Below are positions 1 to 11,482 of a DNA stretch of 64,000 nucleotides, one piece after another. The notes beneath the pieces were generated by a model, which did no database searches, was not told the DNA's origin, and saw only the letters and a program-made list of their open reading frames with translations. This DNA is from Oegoconia quadripuncta (Eukaryota; Arthropoda; Insecta; Lepidoptera; Autostichidae). The position numbers and the translations under genes were made by a program. Within the stretch, counting starts at the first letter, position 1; each line of letters starts with the position of its first letter. The stretch is from positions 21,883,771 to 21,947,770 of the forward strand of contig OX438743.1 of the NCBI GenBank assembly GCA_949316235.1, read 5' to 3'.

Positions 1-398
1 GTGTTCATCATAATCCTGTTCTGATGATGGGATCTATGAGGAATTGAGGAAACTCCTCACATATTATAGGCATACATATAGCGATTTTGGCATTTACACC
101 AACGATTCAAGAATTTGCACTCAGGAAGTATCATTTGGTTAAGATATGATTATGCACTCCGGAGATAATGGAACCTTACTGAAGTCGGTTTTTTTTGCTA
201 ATTTTTGGCGGTTCAATTATATGCTATGTGGTTTCGGCACGTAAAGAGAGTAGAAAGACTTCATCTTTCTACTCTCTAAGAAAGAAAAATTTATTTAAAC
301 CCATCTCATGACACAAACAATCAGGTACAAATATTACACAGTCGAGACATATGCAAAAAATAACATTGTGTTTGCCATCTAATTGTCGGTGTCGCAAG
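1..398. other. No gene seen
   Basis: AT-rich sequence. A short block at 231-247 (ctatgtggtttcggcacg) belongs to the dispersed repeat of 20091. Confidence 0.5.
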
Positions 399-560
399 GT
401 GGAGTCAAAAAGGTCTCCAACTCAGCATGGATTGTAGCCGTTCACTACAACGCTGGTTTTCAGTGGAGCCTCCAAATGACGCACGGACACTGGTCGAGTA
501 GAACCATCTCAGTTTCCCTGTCTTCAATTTCAGTTTCACTTAGAGCGAACTCTATGTTCG
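399..560 (+). repeat. Repeat shared with 3415-3600
   Basis: aggtctccaactcagcatgg and ttcagtggagcc here match tctccaactcagcatgg and ttcagtggagcc near 3508-3556. Origin unknown. Confidence 0.45.
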
Positions 561-769
561 TTTAAATTTCATTTATTTTCGCTCAAACATACATTAACAA
601 TGAATTATTGTGAAGCTAGTACCTACAATGTCAAGAACGAAGATAAAACATGTATGCCGCATTCTTTGCCTTTAGATAACTATAACCTTGCACGTTTATA
701 CATTGAAAGTTCATTCACTGACAATTATGAGATTCAGTAGGATACAAAGAACATGAAAATCAATCAATC

Positions 770-912
770 ACTCAAATACTCTTTATTGCACAATTAACAA
801 AAGCTACATGAAGAATACAGCGTACATCATTAATCACACAAAAAGGCGGCCTTATCGCTAACAGCGATCTCTTCCCCACAAACCTTAGGGTAAAGATACA
901 AGCTACCAGTAC
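770..912 (-). mobile_element. LINE 3' UTR fragment (third family)
   Basis: Has ctctttattgcaca and ggcggccttatcgctaac then agcgatctcttcc, as at 47091-47210. No coding part. Confidence 0.65.
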
Positions 913-944
913 ATGAGGTAAAGGAGGAGGAGATCAATCACGGC

Positions 945-1260
945 ATTGGTGACCGGAAATCAGGCGAATGGAGCACTGCATGCCTTTATGGGGAGCCCGA
1001 ATGTGTTCAATAAGCCTGTGGCTGTTTATGGTACGGTGCTGATTCCAACATTGATTTACGACAGTGAATGAATGGATATGGCCGAAAAAGAATGAAAATA
1101 GAAATAATGCAGTGGAAATGAGATCATTGAGAAGTATGACTTTGAAAGATGGATTAGTCTGAAAGACGTAGTGATAAAGATTGAAAAAGGAAAGGTTTGT
1201 TGAGATGGCTTGGACATGTAGAGAGGATGAATGAAAGAAATGATTCTATTGCTACATTGG
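945..1260 (+). mobile_element. Degraded C-terminal fragment of the same LINE family
   Basis: Matches 60415-60730 in order: ggaaatcagg, gagcactgcat, gtggaaatgagatcattgag, gattgaaaaagg and agaggatgaatgaaag. It contains several indels and stops. Confidence 0.75.
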
Positions 1261-1703
1261 ACCCCAGACTAATTAAAGAAAGAATTTAAGGGTGAAAAGT
1301 AGGAAAGAAAGAAAGTACCACCGGTATGCTCCTGACAGTCGGTCTTTTCAAAACGTCCGCAGGCGCCCGATCGACTCATTTGAAAAGTAAAAACCAGAGA
1401 AGAACGCGTCTAAAACAGAGTCCCCACTAGGCTACATTTGTCGAGTGACACGACACACGAGACACGTGTCCCCGGAGATAGCTCCAGAGTCACCCGACTT
1501 CGCCAGATATGTCTGATTGATTCGACTAAACTGATGTGAACAGAGACAAGACATCGAGCGTCGTGGGGCGATGTCGACCGATGTATATCTATTAGTCTCA
1601 TAGTGAGAGGAGGCTGAGCCCCAGCAGAGTCAAGGCTGTTGGATTTAGGAAATCATAGAAACGTGCAAGAACATTACCAGAAATTTATTTATTGTCTTTC
1701 TAG
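1261..1703. other. Unassigned sequence before the first MFSD8-like exon
   Basis: ttggaccccagactaatta at 1257 recurs near 34600, so a repeat of unknown kind starts here. 1340-1600 is moderately GC-rich without a gene I recognise. Confidence 0.4.
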
Positions 1704-3943
1704 GGCACTGCTTCTCTACGGTGGATTTCTTCTCACGGGCTTAGCATCCGTCTTCTGCATTCCATGGGGGCCAGGTCCGCCTCCTCTAGCCCCTATCAAC
1801 GCGACAGAAGCAGGTGGCGGTTGCACGCTGTCGACTCAGCCTTGGTGTGAGACTTCAAGAGGACTGAACTTAGCCCAGTTCCTGTTGGGGTACGCGTGTG
1901 TGTCCGTGGGATATCCCCTGGGGGTCACGCTCATACAGACGATATTCTCGAAGGTGCTGGGGCCGAGGCCGCAGGTGGAGTATTTTTTGATATCTAAGTT
2001 TTGTATGGTACAAAGTATACAGATGTAAGATCAGTTCGTCTATATTTGTGAAATCGTTGAAGCGACTGAGGGTTTCAGAAATGTTGCCTTCTGTAATGTC
2101 ACTTAATCATACGTCACATGAGATAGAATTCAATCATTATGAACTATAACGAGGTTGAGGACTTCTCTATTGGAAGTTTTTCTTTTCCATTCCATCAATT
2201 AACGTGCCGACGAATTTCTTAAACGAATTCTAACTTTGACATTGATATTTTTTTCGTTTCGTTATGGAAGAGCGGAGTTTTGTAACACAAGTAAATACCT
2301 AAAAGAAAACCCAAAAACTAAATAGGTATCCATGAGAATGAAAATAAAATAAAAATTAAGCTGACCAAATCGTCCGTCCACCTCGTGTGGAGCCAGCCCA
2401 AGCTGCCGGAGGCCTTTTCCCAGCAGTGGACGTGTTTCGGTTGATATGATGATGATGATTAAGATAACCTTCCGTTGTAGGGAGTGTGGATGGGCATCCT
2501 GACTGGCGCGGGGTGCCTGTCGCGCGCGCTGGGCCCCGTGTTCGTGTCGGCCGTGTACGCGCGGCGCGGGCCCGACGCCACCTTCGGCAGCACCGCCGGC
2601 ATCACCCTCGCCGCGCTGCTGGGGCTGCGGCTCGTCTACAGCAGGTAGGTGGACATAGTGTACGCGCGGCGCGGGCCCGACGCCACCTTCGGCAGCACCG
2701 CCGGCATCACCCTCGCCGCGCTGCTGGGGCTGCGGCTCGTCTACAGCAGGTAGGTGGACATAGTGTACGCGCGGCGCGGGCCCGACGCCACCTTCGGCAG
2801 CACCGCCGGCATCACCCTCGCCGCGCTGCTGGGGCTGCGGCTCGTCTACAGCAGGTAGGTGGACATAGTATACGCGCGGCGCGGGCCCGACGCCACCTTC
2901 GGCAGCACCGCCGGCATCACCCTCGCCGCGCTGCTGGGGCTGCGGCTCGTCTACAGCAGGTAGGTGGACATAGTGTACGCGCGGCGCGGGCCCGACGCCA
3001 CCTTCGGCAGCACCGCCGGCATCACCCTCGCCGCGCTGCTGGGGCTGCGGCTCGTCTACAGCAGGTAGCTGCCGATGCTGGAGAAAGGAAGATACGACTA
3101 TTTCATGACACCAGCAATCAATCATATTTCTTTTGGGTCGTGCAGAGGATAAACGTTTACAAAAAACTTGGAAGGCATACGCATGTAGTCTATACAGCCA
3201 CAAAAGTTTTCAGCATAAAGCACAGCATAAAGATCCTGGAGAGGAAACCAGGATGAGACGTCTTCCCGTAAGGTGGACAGACTGTGACTGATATTGATGT
3301 AGTTAATTAATCATGTCAAGTCCATCAGTAAAAACGAGTTGCCTTTAGCTTGTCAATTGTAATTCAGTCTTACAATACTTTGATGCAGTCCTTGTGAGTA
3401 TAATATTGTCTGTGCCACAAAGTGGAGTCGTCAATTAAGTGGAGTCAACAACGTCTCCAATTTTAGCAGGGGTTATAGCCGTTTAATGCAATGGGACTTC
3501 CAAATGTCTCCAACTCAGCATGGTTGGCCGATACAATGCTGGATTTCAGTGGAGCCAGTGGTAGCTCCTCGGAAGAACGCTGTGTTTCAATGGAGGTGAG
3601 ATGAGAACATTGCTTCCGGTCCTTTGCTTGACCTCATCCTTCACTTAACATGTGTGAGGTCAAGTTAACCCGCATAGTGCATAGGAAAGTACAATTGCTA
3701 GTTCACTTAGCTGAACTTATTAAACTAAAATTTTCCAATACTGTTCGACTTTTTATTAAAATTAATTAGAAAAAAAAAGAAATAGAAAAACTAATTGAAA
3801 TGTCGAAAAACAAATTTACTTGCGTAGCTTAACTTCAATAAATATTTATTATTTCTTTCCACAGACTTCGCCCTCCTGACCTCATGCCCCCTGCGCAGGA
3901 GATGACACCCCTCAACGTCAACAAGAGAGAGCTGGACACGTGA
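1704..3943 (+). CDS. MFSD8: MFSD8/CLN7-like major facilitator, C-terminal three exons (partial gene)
   Basis: Three exons join in phase: 1704-1974 (acceptor after ctttctag), 2481-2644 (acceptor after ccgttgtag, donor gtaggt) and 3865-3943 ending in TGA at 3941. Together they give about 170 residues. Exon 1 carries a membrane span (ALLLYGGFLLTG), a luminal loop with an N-A-T glycosylation site and a PWC motif, then a second span ending in LGPRPQ. Exon 2 starts GVWMG and carries LGPVFVSAVYARRGP. This order of motifs fits the C-terminal third of MFSD8, a lysosomal membrane transporter of about 520 residues whose loss causes CLN7 disease in humans. The last exon adds a short polar tail ending KRELDT. 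The first codon is split, so an upstream exon must end with two bases of it; none was recognised between 1 and 1700. Extra copies of the exon 2 end lie in the following intron. The family call is confident; a sister paralogue is possible. Confidence 0.85.
2376..2462 (+). mobile_element. RTE-like LINE 3' end in the MFSD8-like intron
   Basis: cagcagtggacgtgtttcgg and gatatgatgatgatg end 20 bp before the exon at 2481, so the insertion lies almost on the splice acceptor. Confidence 0.6.
2556..3068 (+). repeat. Five tandem copies of the MFSD8-like exon end with its splice donor
   Basis: Copies start at 2556, 2661, 2766, 2871 and 2976, exactly 105 bp apart. Each has the last 89 bp of the exon (from VYARRGP to VYSR), the donor gcag|gtag and, except in the last, a short spacer. 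Copies are nearly identical; a g-to-a change in the spacer before copy 4 was noticed. Because 105 is a multiple of three, the frame is kept, but each junction reads AGG TAG, so use of any donor after the first would stop the protein right after YSR and drop the 25-residue tail. No acceptor was seen between copies, so copies 2-5 are most simply intronic. Confidence 0.9.
3415..3620 (+). repeat. Repeat shared with 399-560
   Basis: Two partial copies of the aactcagcatgg/ttttagcagggg block, so it may be a small tandem. It lies in the last MFSD8-like intron. Confidence 0.4.
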
Positions 3944-4087
3944 CAGCTGAACAAGTTTCCAAGTCTATTGTTTGCTCATACAAATGTTACAGCGGATATA
4001 TTATGTAACAATCGATACAGATAACATTGACCAATGAAAATAGCGAGGCAGCGGAACACACGTCAGATCTGAATACTAAAACTGACA

Positions 4088-4093
4088 AATAAA
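4088..4093 (+). terminator. Candidate polyadenylation signal AATAAA for the MFSD8-like gene
   Basis: AATAAA lies about 145 bp after the TGA at 3941-3943. A second AATAAA is at 4579-4584. Spacing suits a short 3' UTR, but transcript ends cannot be seen. Confidence 0.45.
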
Positions 4094-5277
4094 GCACCGG
4101 GAGTTTGTAAGAATCCGCGCCCTACTATTTCCATCTCTTTCCGACTCACTTACATGTTCATAAAGGACAGAGATACAATGCGCGCGCCACTTTATCTCCA
4201 AATTCACTTGCGTAGTAATTGCTCAGATCCCGATTAGTATTCTTCCCATTGTGATTTCTGTAAGCCAGGATCAGCAGCGTCCTACCCGGCTCCCACTGAC
4301 GGTAGACGGTGCCATGCGTAACTACTTGATACCTCAGAGGGACACCTTGACTGAGAAACGAGCTTCAGTATGGTAGAACCACATACGTATAAAGAATGGT
4401 AGAATGCACTTAGATACCGCCGACTTTTTGGAGAGAACTCAGCGAGTGATTTTACATTTTTGTTTTTATTTCTTGAAATTTGTATTTTCTGAATTGTGAA
4501 GCATAATAACGGCAGGCTATTGTACGGCAAAGGTCTGTGATGGTGTACAAGTGAAAGGAAGTGTAAATTAAGGTGGATAATAAAGCTTTCGGTTTCTCAC
4601 AAGAAACGGCCAATTTTACGGAAGATTTCTTCCGTAAAGCAATCTGTCACTTTACTGAAGAATACTAGGGAATAATACAGAAGACTTGGCTGTATGGGCT
4701 CAGATCTCTTTGGCTTACAATATAATTGGAGAATAAACAAGATTAGATACCCCTCTACCCCGCATGGTTGCCGTTCGGAAACTCGAGCGTTCCCTAACTA
4801 TGCAGGAAGAAGGATTGAATTCTGTATAGTACTTCTAAGTCAAAATCTATAGCTAAGAGGAAAATGAAGAAACATGAATTCTGTTATAAAAATATAATAG
4901 AAAAAATGTTCTGTTTTTAGATTACTGAAACCATTCTATACACGGATTGGTGTTGTGCAGCGTGACGTATGGTCGACTGCAAATTGTCTATACTATGGGA
5001 AAGGGACCACTATCGTATCGATTTAATCAAGTTTGCTCAGTTTTTAAAAGTAAGTTTAGTTTAGTTTATTTACTGTAGTCTACTTTAGTGGAATTATTTA
5101 GATAAGTAGCTTATAAGATAGATTAAATACGGATTCATCAAACTCTAATGTATAGTTTCCAGCTAATGCCGTAATTTGACCGCCGATGACCGATTTTTGT
5201 CGGTATAAGGCTGCTGGCTCACGACAGACTTTATGTAGGACCAATAATCGAGCCGATTTTTTCGTCATTATACTTTT
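4094..5277. other. Intergenic, no gene seen
   Basis: Unique-looking AT-rich DNA; a small hairpin (tttacggaagattt and cttccgtaaa) at about 4615-4638. Confidence 0.5.
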
Positions 5278-5466
5278 ATCACCGATATTGTGACCGACTT
5301 TTGGCAGGACGTGAGCGTTGAAATATTGTAATCAGTACGTTCCATTTTTCTCCTACAAAAAAACGGTCGCTGATTGTCGGTCGTGAGTAGCCTAAAATGA
5401 AACCTTGAAATTACAATATTGAAACGCACACGTCCTAAAGAAAGTCGGTTACAAAGTCGGTGATAA
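5278..5466. repeat. Inverted repeat, about 190 bp fold-back
   Basis: Arms 5278-5331 (atcaccgatattgtgaccga) and 5411-5466 pair for about 55 bp with few mismatches; loop about 80 bp. Looks like a MITE remnant. Confidence 0.65.
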
Positions 5467-5940
5467 ATGTATCGGCGAATTGGTGGACATACGAAAAGTT
5501 TGACGTGGCTAGGCTTCGATTTGCACGTGTGCGAGAACATCTGCAGGGTTTGTAGCTTCACTTATGAGGTTACAGCGCGCTCTATCTTTTATCTTAGTCT
5601 GGTCAATAAGCTCAAAGTCCTGTTACGTAAAAATAAACTAGTTAGGTAGCTAGAAGAACAGTTATTATATTGTATAGTTACGTGTATAGGTACTTAAATA
5701 AATAGATGAATAATTTATGTTAAATATTATATAGTAAACAAAATGTACGTATACCGAATTACAACATGTGATACTGTAGTGATGGCATTAGGAACCATAA
5801 GACTGATAGGATACTATATGATGGATATGACTTTATGCCATATTTTTGATAGACTATCTTGGAAATAACAGATAATAGGGATGCAGCGATTCGGCTATTA
5901 CGATTTCGATTACCACAATTATACGATTAATTACGTAATA

Positions 5941-6195
5941 ACGACCTCTTTGGTGTAGTGGTTAGAAACTCTGACTACTGTACCAAAATGTCGCGGGTTC
6001 GAATCCCGCCAGGGGTATATGTATTGTATGATAAATACGGACATGTGTATCCGAGTTACGGATGTTCTAATTTATAATAAGGGTATATTTACAAAAAAAT
6101 GTATTTATGTAGTATATCAACCAGCTGGTATCCAAAACACAAGCCTATAGTTGCTTAAAGTGGAACTAGATGGCATTGTGTGTATGTTCAAGGAT
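5941..6195 (+). mobile_element. SINE B, tRNA-headed
   Basis: A box tggtgtagtggttag, B box gggttcgaatcccgcc, then gatgaatacagacatg-like and tggaactagatggc blocks. About 250 bp. A related copy starts 800 bp on. Confidence 0.75.
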
Positions 6196-6745
6196 ATTTA
6201 ATTATTATTCATTTATTACCATACGTTTATCTATTATTTTAACAAATGACAAGCAAATGTATTTTATTTCAAATAGATTTAATGTATGAAGTTGCAATAT
6301 AATAAAAAAATTGTCTTATATAAAATGTGAATAAATGTTAAATTTGTATTGTCAATTTAAGATGTCATAAACTCAGCTGTGACATGACATGATCAATTTT
6401 TATAATCTGTTAATTAAGTTAACTACACAACCATAAAAGATAATTTACAATGTCCATTCTTTAATTAGTCTTATAAAAAAATCTTACGCCATGGAGCTCT
6501 ACATCTTTTACGATTAATATCGATTAATTCTGCGAAGAGTGGCATTGTTATTTAATCGTAATAAGAATTTAAAAAAACCAAAGAACACAACTGCTTATTT
6601 TGTATTTTGACTGCGCCAGATTGGAGATTATTTTATCATAAAATGTATCCTATCTGGGGATCAAGACGGATTTAAATATCGACACCTTGACTTCAAAGGT
6701 CAAGCCATTTACGCTACAGGAGGTATCATAGGAATCTACATAACG

Positions 6746-6985
6746 ACCTGTTTAGTGGTTAGAAACCCTGCTGCTATACCAAAAGGTCGGGGTTCGAATC
6801 CCGCTAGGAGCATATGTTTGTATGATGAATACAGATATGTGTTCCCGAATTATAGATATGTATTTATTTACGAAAAAAAATGTATTTGTGTAGTTTGTCA
6901 ACCATCTAGTATATATAATACAAGCCTAGATGCTTAGTATGGAACTAGATGGCGCTGTGTGTAAGTGCAAAGATATTTATTTATT
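6746..6985 (+). mobile_element. SINE B
   Basis: acctgtttagtggttagaaa and ggggttcgaatcccgc head; tail tggaactagatggcgctgtg followed by ttattta units. Confidence 0.75.
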
Positions 6986-7244
6986 TACTTAAAAAAAAAA
7001 AAGCACGCTCGACAAACGTTACCCTCCTTCCTGGGACAGTCGGGTAAACATTACGATTAATCGTAGTTGGCAAAGCAGTTTCATAATCGTTGCATCCTTA
7101 AATAGAATGCTTTACGAGGCTCTCTCACAGTGATCAATGAGTGAGTCTGCAGTGTCGTGCGTCAAGTCTTGCGACTTTGTAGTCATTTGCGTCGCTAAAG
7201 TCGTAACGCATATCGCAGCGTCTTGCGTCACAGTCAGTTTCAGC

Positions 7245-7945
7245 CCTAAAGGTGCATTTACAATGCGAGCGGGTAAGGTCGCATTTTTTAAAATAAACTT
7301 GCTGTCCATGTCAGCCGTTTACACAAAATCACTAAGTCATTTAAGGGGCAAGGCCTTTTATAATAAGGTTCCAGTGGACATTCAAAACCTTTAAATAAAT
7401 TCAAAACTATCATAAAACAGACATTATTTACCAAAGGCTATTATAAAATTTCTGATTATCTGGATGATCAGCAAGCATGGACATAGACTGCTCGGCGATA
7501 TTCAGTCTAATTATACAATATAATATAATTGTAACCCAAAGTTATTTTAAAAGAGCACCCCTTGAGTTTCTTGCTCCTTCTTGAGTTCTCCTCTGGGGAA
7601 TCAGCTTTGTGAATGAGCAATAATGTCAAAAACTTTAATAATAAGATAAAAAATGTGACGTTTTCAAGTGATAATTTTTATCCTATGAAATAAATATTTT
7701 TTGATTTGATTTTAAATGTTTTTTTTTATTAATTCGCATAAAATTATGTAATATGGATATGATTACTTTCAAGGCCCTAATTTGTTGAGCAAAAGTCCCT
7801 ATCTAACAAAAAATAATCATGAAAATCGGTAGGTGAAAATTATCGAAAATATGGGTGAAAATGCAATACAGAGGAACGTAGAACTTCCTCTTTTTTTGGA
7901 GTCGCTTATGGGGAGTTGCCAGCTCGCACTGTGAATGTACCTTTA
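7245..7945. mobile_element. Possible MITE split by a LINE
   Basis: aaaggtgcatttacaatgcg (7248) pairs with cgcactgtgaatgtaccttt (7925-7944). A LINE fragment (7296-7716) and AT-rich sequence lie between. Confidence 0.4.
7296..7716 (+). mobile_element. Diverged LINE 3' fragment (subfamily 2)
   Basis: Shares the codons for a KVPVDIQNL-like stretch, a [19 protein letters not shown] C-terminus and a 3' UTR ending near tttttgatttgatttt. It differs from 44721 by many changes; the copies at 9298 and 19495 are its closest relatives here. Confidence 0.7.
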
Positions 7946-8090
7946 ACAAATGTTACTCCACCTGTGTAACATATTTATCGATTATGTAATGTATCCCATC
8001 AAACACTATCAATGTAATACATTTATGCCTAGTCTTGCAACTCTTTAGCTTTAAAAAGTTGTAAGATCTTATCTAAGTCTAGCATTCTTA

Positions 8091-8467
8091 GGCCCGTATT
8101 AATAAACCTATCTCAATACAAGTCTTGAGGCTGTACCACCCGAGACGCTATCTCAATCCGTGCTAATTTATAAACCAATCTTGAGGTCTACTAAGCTGAG
8201 ATCACCTCTCAAGTTTTCGCCTCAGCGGCGAATGAATGATAGTCTTGAATTTCGTTTATTAATACGTGAAACTCGGCGCACCTCTCAAGTGAGTACTGCT
8301 TGAGTATTCACGTGCCTTTCAGGTCTCAAGTTAGGTTTATTAATCAACACGTTTACTTGAGACCGATCACAAGACTGTTCCGTCTCACTCTCAATGCAAT
8401 TTTTACTTTTTTAATATGCAACATAAAGCGTCATCTCAATCTTGAGAACGGTTTATTAATACGGGCC
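8091..8467 (-). mobile_element. PIF/Harbinger-like MITE, 377 bp
   Basis: Ends are ggcccgtattaataaacc and its reverse complement. TTA flanks both sides (8088-8090, 8468-8470), a 3 bp target duplication usual for PIF/Harbinger. No coding content. The inside is rich in tctcaag/cttgag motifs. Confidence 0.8.
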
Positions 8468-8677
8468 TTATAACCAGCTTTGACTCGCTATTTTATTTCG
8501 TAATTTTGCAAAACATTTTGGATTTTACTAAGAAATAAGAAATCATCCCTATCTATATTACTTAGACATAGACACTCGTGCGTAAACAGGGTGGTTCAAA
8601 AGTCATCTATCAAACGAAATAGGACGATATTTAGGTTCATTTCGGTCAAAAAGGTGAAGTCACTTGTGGTCGTATTG

Positions 8678-8873
8678 TAAAGAGTCTTTCAACAAGGACG
8701 GGTCGATGTTAAAATTGAATAAAACAAGATGTGTGTGAGATATTAACGAAACGATATTAAATATTTGGCATCAGTGACTGAATAAAGAACAACAGAGTTG
8801 ACAGATGCCGTCAAAACAAAATGCCCGCCACAAATTATTAACATCGACCCGCTCTATTTGAAAGACCCTTTAG
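8678..8873. repeat. Inverted repeat, about 195 bp fold-back
   Basis: Left gtctttcaacaaggacgg-type arm pairs with right ctatttgaaagaccc; acgggtcgatgttaa pairs with ttaacatcgacccgc. Arms about 36 bp. Confidence 0.7.
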
Positions 8874-9297
8874 TTGACATTAATGAAAATTACTTGTATT
8901 GTAAGAACGGATTATTACGAAACATTTGCATTATGCAATAAAAATTTTTACTAGTTATCTACCTTATTTTATTTTTGCGTAATGTTATATGGGATTAGTT
9001 TAAAGTATTTAAAAAAAAGGGGTTTTGTTTGATTTGAACTAGGTAGATATTAAGACTTATAGATTCGGTAATCTGGATAGATGCGCGTTGCGGGAGAAAT
9101 GATGCCGATGAGATTTGAAGATGACTCAGCATTTGAGATGGCTCAGCATCATCTTATCAGGTTCAAGGGTATAACAGAACGCACACCACGACTAACAAGA
9201 TTAAAATATTCTGTGATGGTATTCTGTACAGAACATTGGGCCACAACTTAATTAGTTTTTTTTGATTGTCTCTTACGAATAAATTTAAAGAAATAAA

Positions 9298-9818
9298 TAT
9301 ATTAACACTAGCATCCCAATATGTTTACGAAACTTTAGGTATGTAAGAAAAAATCTAAAATCGTTCAAGAAAAATAGTGACATACATAATGTTAATACAA
9401 GACATAAAGATAAACTTGCTGTTCATGTCAGCCGTTTACACATCATTAAGTCATTTAAGGGGCAATGTATACGCTTTTATCTTAAGGTTCTAGTGGACAT
9501 TCAAAATTTACCTTTAAATAAATTCAAAACCATCATAAAACAGGTTATTATAAAAATTCTGACTATCTGGATGATAAGCAAGCAAGTATCGGCGATATTC
9601 GGCAATATTCGGTCTAATTATATAATATAAATATTAAACATCGTAACCCAAATCCTACTTAATTAGAGCAACCCTTGAGTTTCTTACTCATTCATCTCTG
9701 GAGAGTCAGCTTTATGAATGAGCAGTAATGTCAATAATTTTAATATTAAGTTAAAAAATGTGAGGTTTTCAAGTGATAGTTTTATCCCACGAAATAACTC
9801 TTATTTGAATTTGAATTA
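9298..9818 (+). mobile_element. Diverged LINE 3' fragment (subfamily 2)
   Basis: Order of blocks matches 7296-7716, with a longer 5' part (acactagcatcccaatatg). Frames are broken. Confidence 0.7.
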
Positions 9819-10282
9819 AAAATGGTCTATGCTACCGTCCCATCTCGTTTGATCTATAACTTTTGGCACACCTTGTACAGTTGACCGCACATCAGCCTTG
9901 GGACTGACAATTTTACATTCGACGTGCGGTTGACTGTACCTATATGAAAAACATCCTAATTTCTTAAAACCGCCGTCAATATATTTCTATCTAAATAATG
10001 TAAGTAAATACAAAATTCATGAAAAATAAATAAGTCAACCTCGAACTTATTATAAGCAGGGTATTTTTTTTTACTTGTTAAATGTGTACCTATGTATCTC
10101 TTGGCTCTATCTATGTATTAGTTCAATATTCCGAATATATTTCTAAAATGCTTTGCCTATGCCTTCGGATTGACACCTGACAACAATGATATGAAAGTAA
10201 TGGAAAATAAACTGAATCGAAATAAAAACAGGTAGACTTTTATTTTTATATACCTAATTTTACATAACATACATAGCTCCCC

Positions 10283-10510
10283 GCTAGGTTCGAATTCCGC
10301 CAGGAGCTATGTTCGTATGATGAATACAGACATGTGTTCCCGAGTTATGGATGTTTTTCATTTATACATATATTTATTTACAAAAAAAAATGTATTTGTG
10401 TAGTTTATCAACCATCTGGTATCCATAACACAAGCCTAGATGCTTACTGTGGACCTAGATGGCGCTGTGTGTTGTGCAAAGACTTTTATTATTTTTATTT
10501 ATTTATTATA
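10283..10510 (+). mobile_element. SINE B, 5'-truncated
   Basis: Begins at the B box (ggttcgaattccgc); body and tail as at 6746. Confidence 0.7.
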
Positions 10511-10750
10511 ATATATTTACCCCAAATGGGGTGGTCAGAGATCTCCTAAACAATAGTGGTTGGGAGTTCCAAAAAAAATTTAATGATTGAAATAACATCC
10601 ACGGTTCACCTTACGAAATATACACGTGACACGTGAGCCCATCGCCATTGATACTTGCAAAACTATAGATGTTTTTTGATGAAAAGTCCCTTAGTCGCTT
10701 TTTACGACACCCACGGGAAGATACGGGGTGGTTTTATTCTATTTGAGTGT
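10505..10750 (-). repeat. Dispersed repeat with aagtcccttagtcgct
   Basis: Shares blocks with 20091-20305 and 30800-31055 in reverse: ccaaatggggtggtcag, catccacggttcacctta and aagtcccttagtcgcttt. I know the last block from moth genomes as part of a LINE 3' region. Confidence 0.5.
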
Positions 10751-10896
10751 CAAAATTACATAATTATGCCCTTTTCTATTGGCATAAAATGTAGATTGAG
10801 CCGCAGGTGGAAGCGTGTTCACTCGAAACCCTCAACTTATTCAGGAAACTATAGTATCATCACAAGGGTTTTGTCCCAATTCTTCTTAATTTTATA

Positions 10897-11482
10897 GATT
10901 TCCAAATCTACAGATTCCCAATTCTAGCGATTCCCAACTTAACAGATTCCCAACTCAACAGATTACCAACTCAACAGATTACCAACTCAACAGATTCCCA
11001 ACTCAACAGATTACCAACTCAACAGATTACCAACTCAACAGATTCCCAACTCAACAGATTACCAACTCAACAGATTACCAACTCAACAGATTCCCAACTC
11101 AACAGATTACCAACTCAACAGATTACCAACTCAACAGATTACCAACTCAACAGATTACCAACTCAACAGATTACCAACTCAACAGATTACCAACTCAACA
11201 GATTACCAACTCAACAGATTACCAACTCAACAGATTCCCAACTCAACAGATTACCAACTCAACAGATTCCCAACTCAACAGATTCCCAACTCAACAGATT
11301 ACCAACTCAACAGATTACCAACTCAACAGATTCCCAACTCAACAGATTACCAACTCAACAGATTACCAACTCAACAGATTACCAACTCAACAGATTACCA
11401 ACTCAACAGATTCCCAACTCAACAGATTACCAACTCAACAGATTACCAACTCAACAGATTACCAACTCAACAGATTCCCAAC
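10897..11482 (+). repeat. 16-bp minisatellite, about 37 units
   Basis: Unit agattaccaactcaac. From 10944 to 11487 thirty-four units follow with no indel; three degenerate units precede. Two forms differ by one base (attACC or attCCC). The run of forms starts with CAA three times, a 48 bp higher-order step. Confidence 0.95.

Noticed and set aside
2262..3256. Two long open frames (313 and 256 codons) on opposite strands over the exon array
   Set aside because: They exist only because a GC-rich 105 bp unit, a multiple of three, is repeated. The real coding frame is the MFSD8-like exon.
5268..5649. Frames over the fold-back at 5278-5466
   Set aside because: Palindromic DNA often leaves both strands open; no motif.
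5941..6020. Possible tRNA gene (also at 36569, 43471, 51400 and similar heads)
   Set aside because: A and B boxes are present, but each head continues into a repeated body and tail; they are SINE promoters.
9878..9945. Inverted repeat gtacagttgaccgcac / gtgcggttgactgtac
   Set aside because: Only 16 bp with two mismatches and no second copy seen; not enough to call an element.
10897..11482. Possible CRISPR array
   Set aside because: Units of 16 bp follow each other directly with no unique spacers, and the DNA is eukaryotic. It is a minisatellite.
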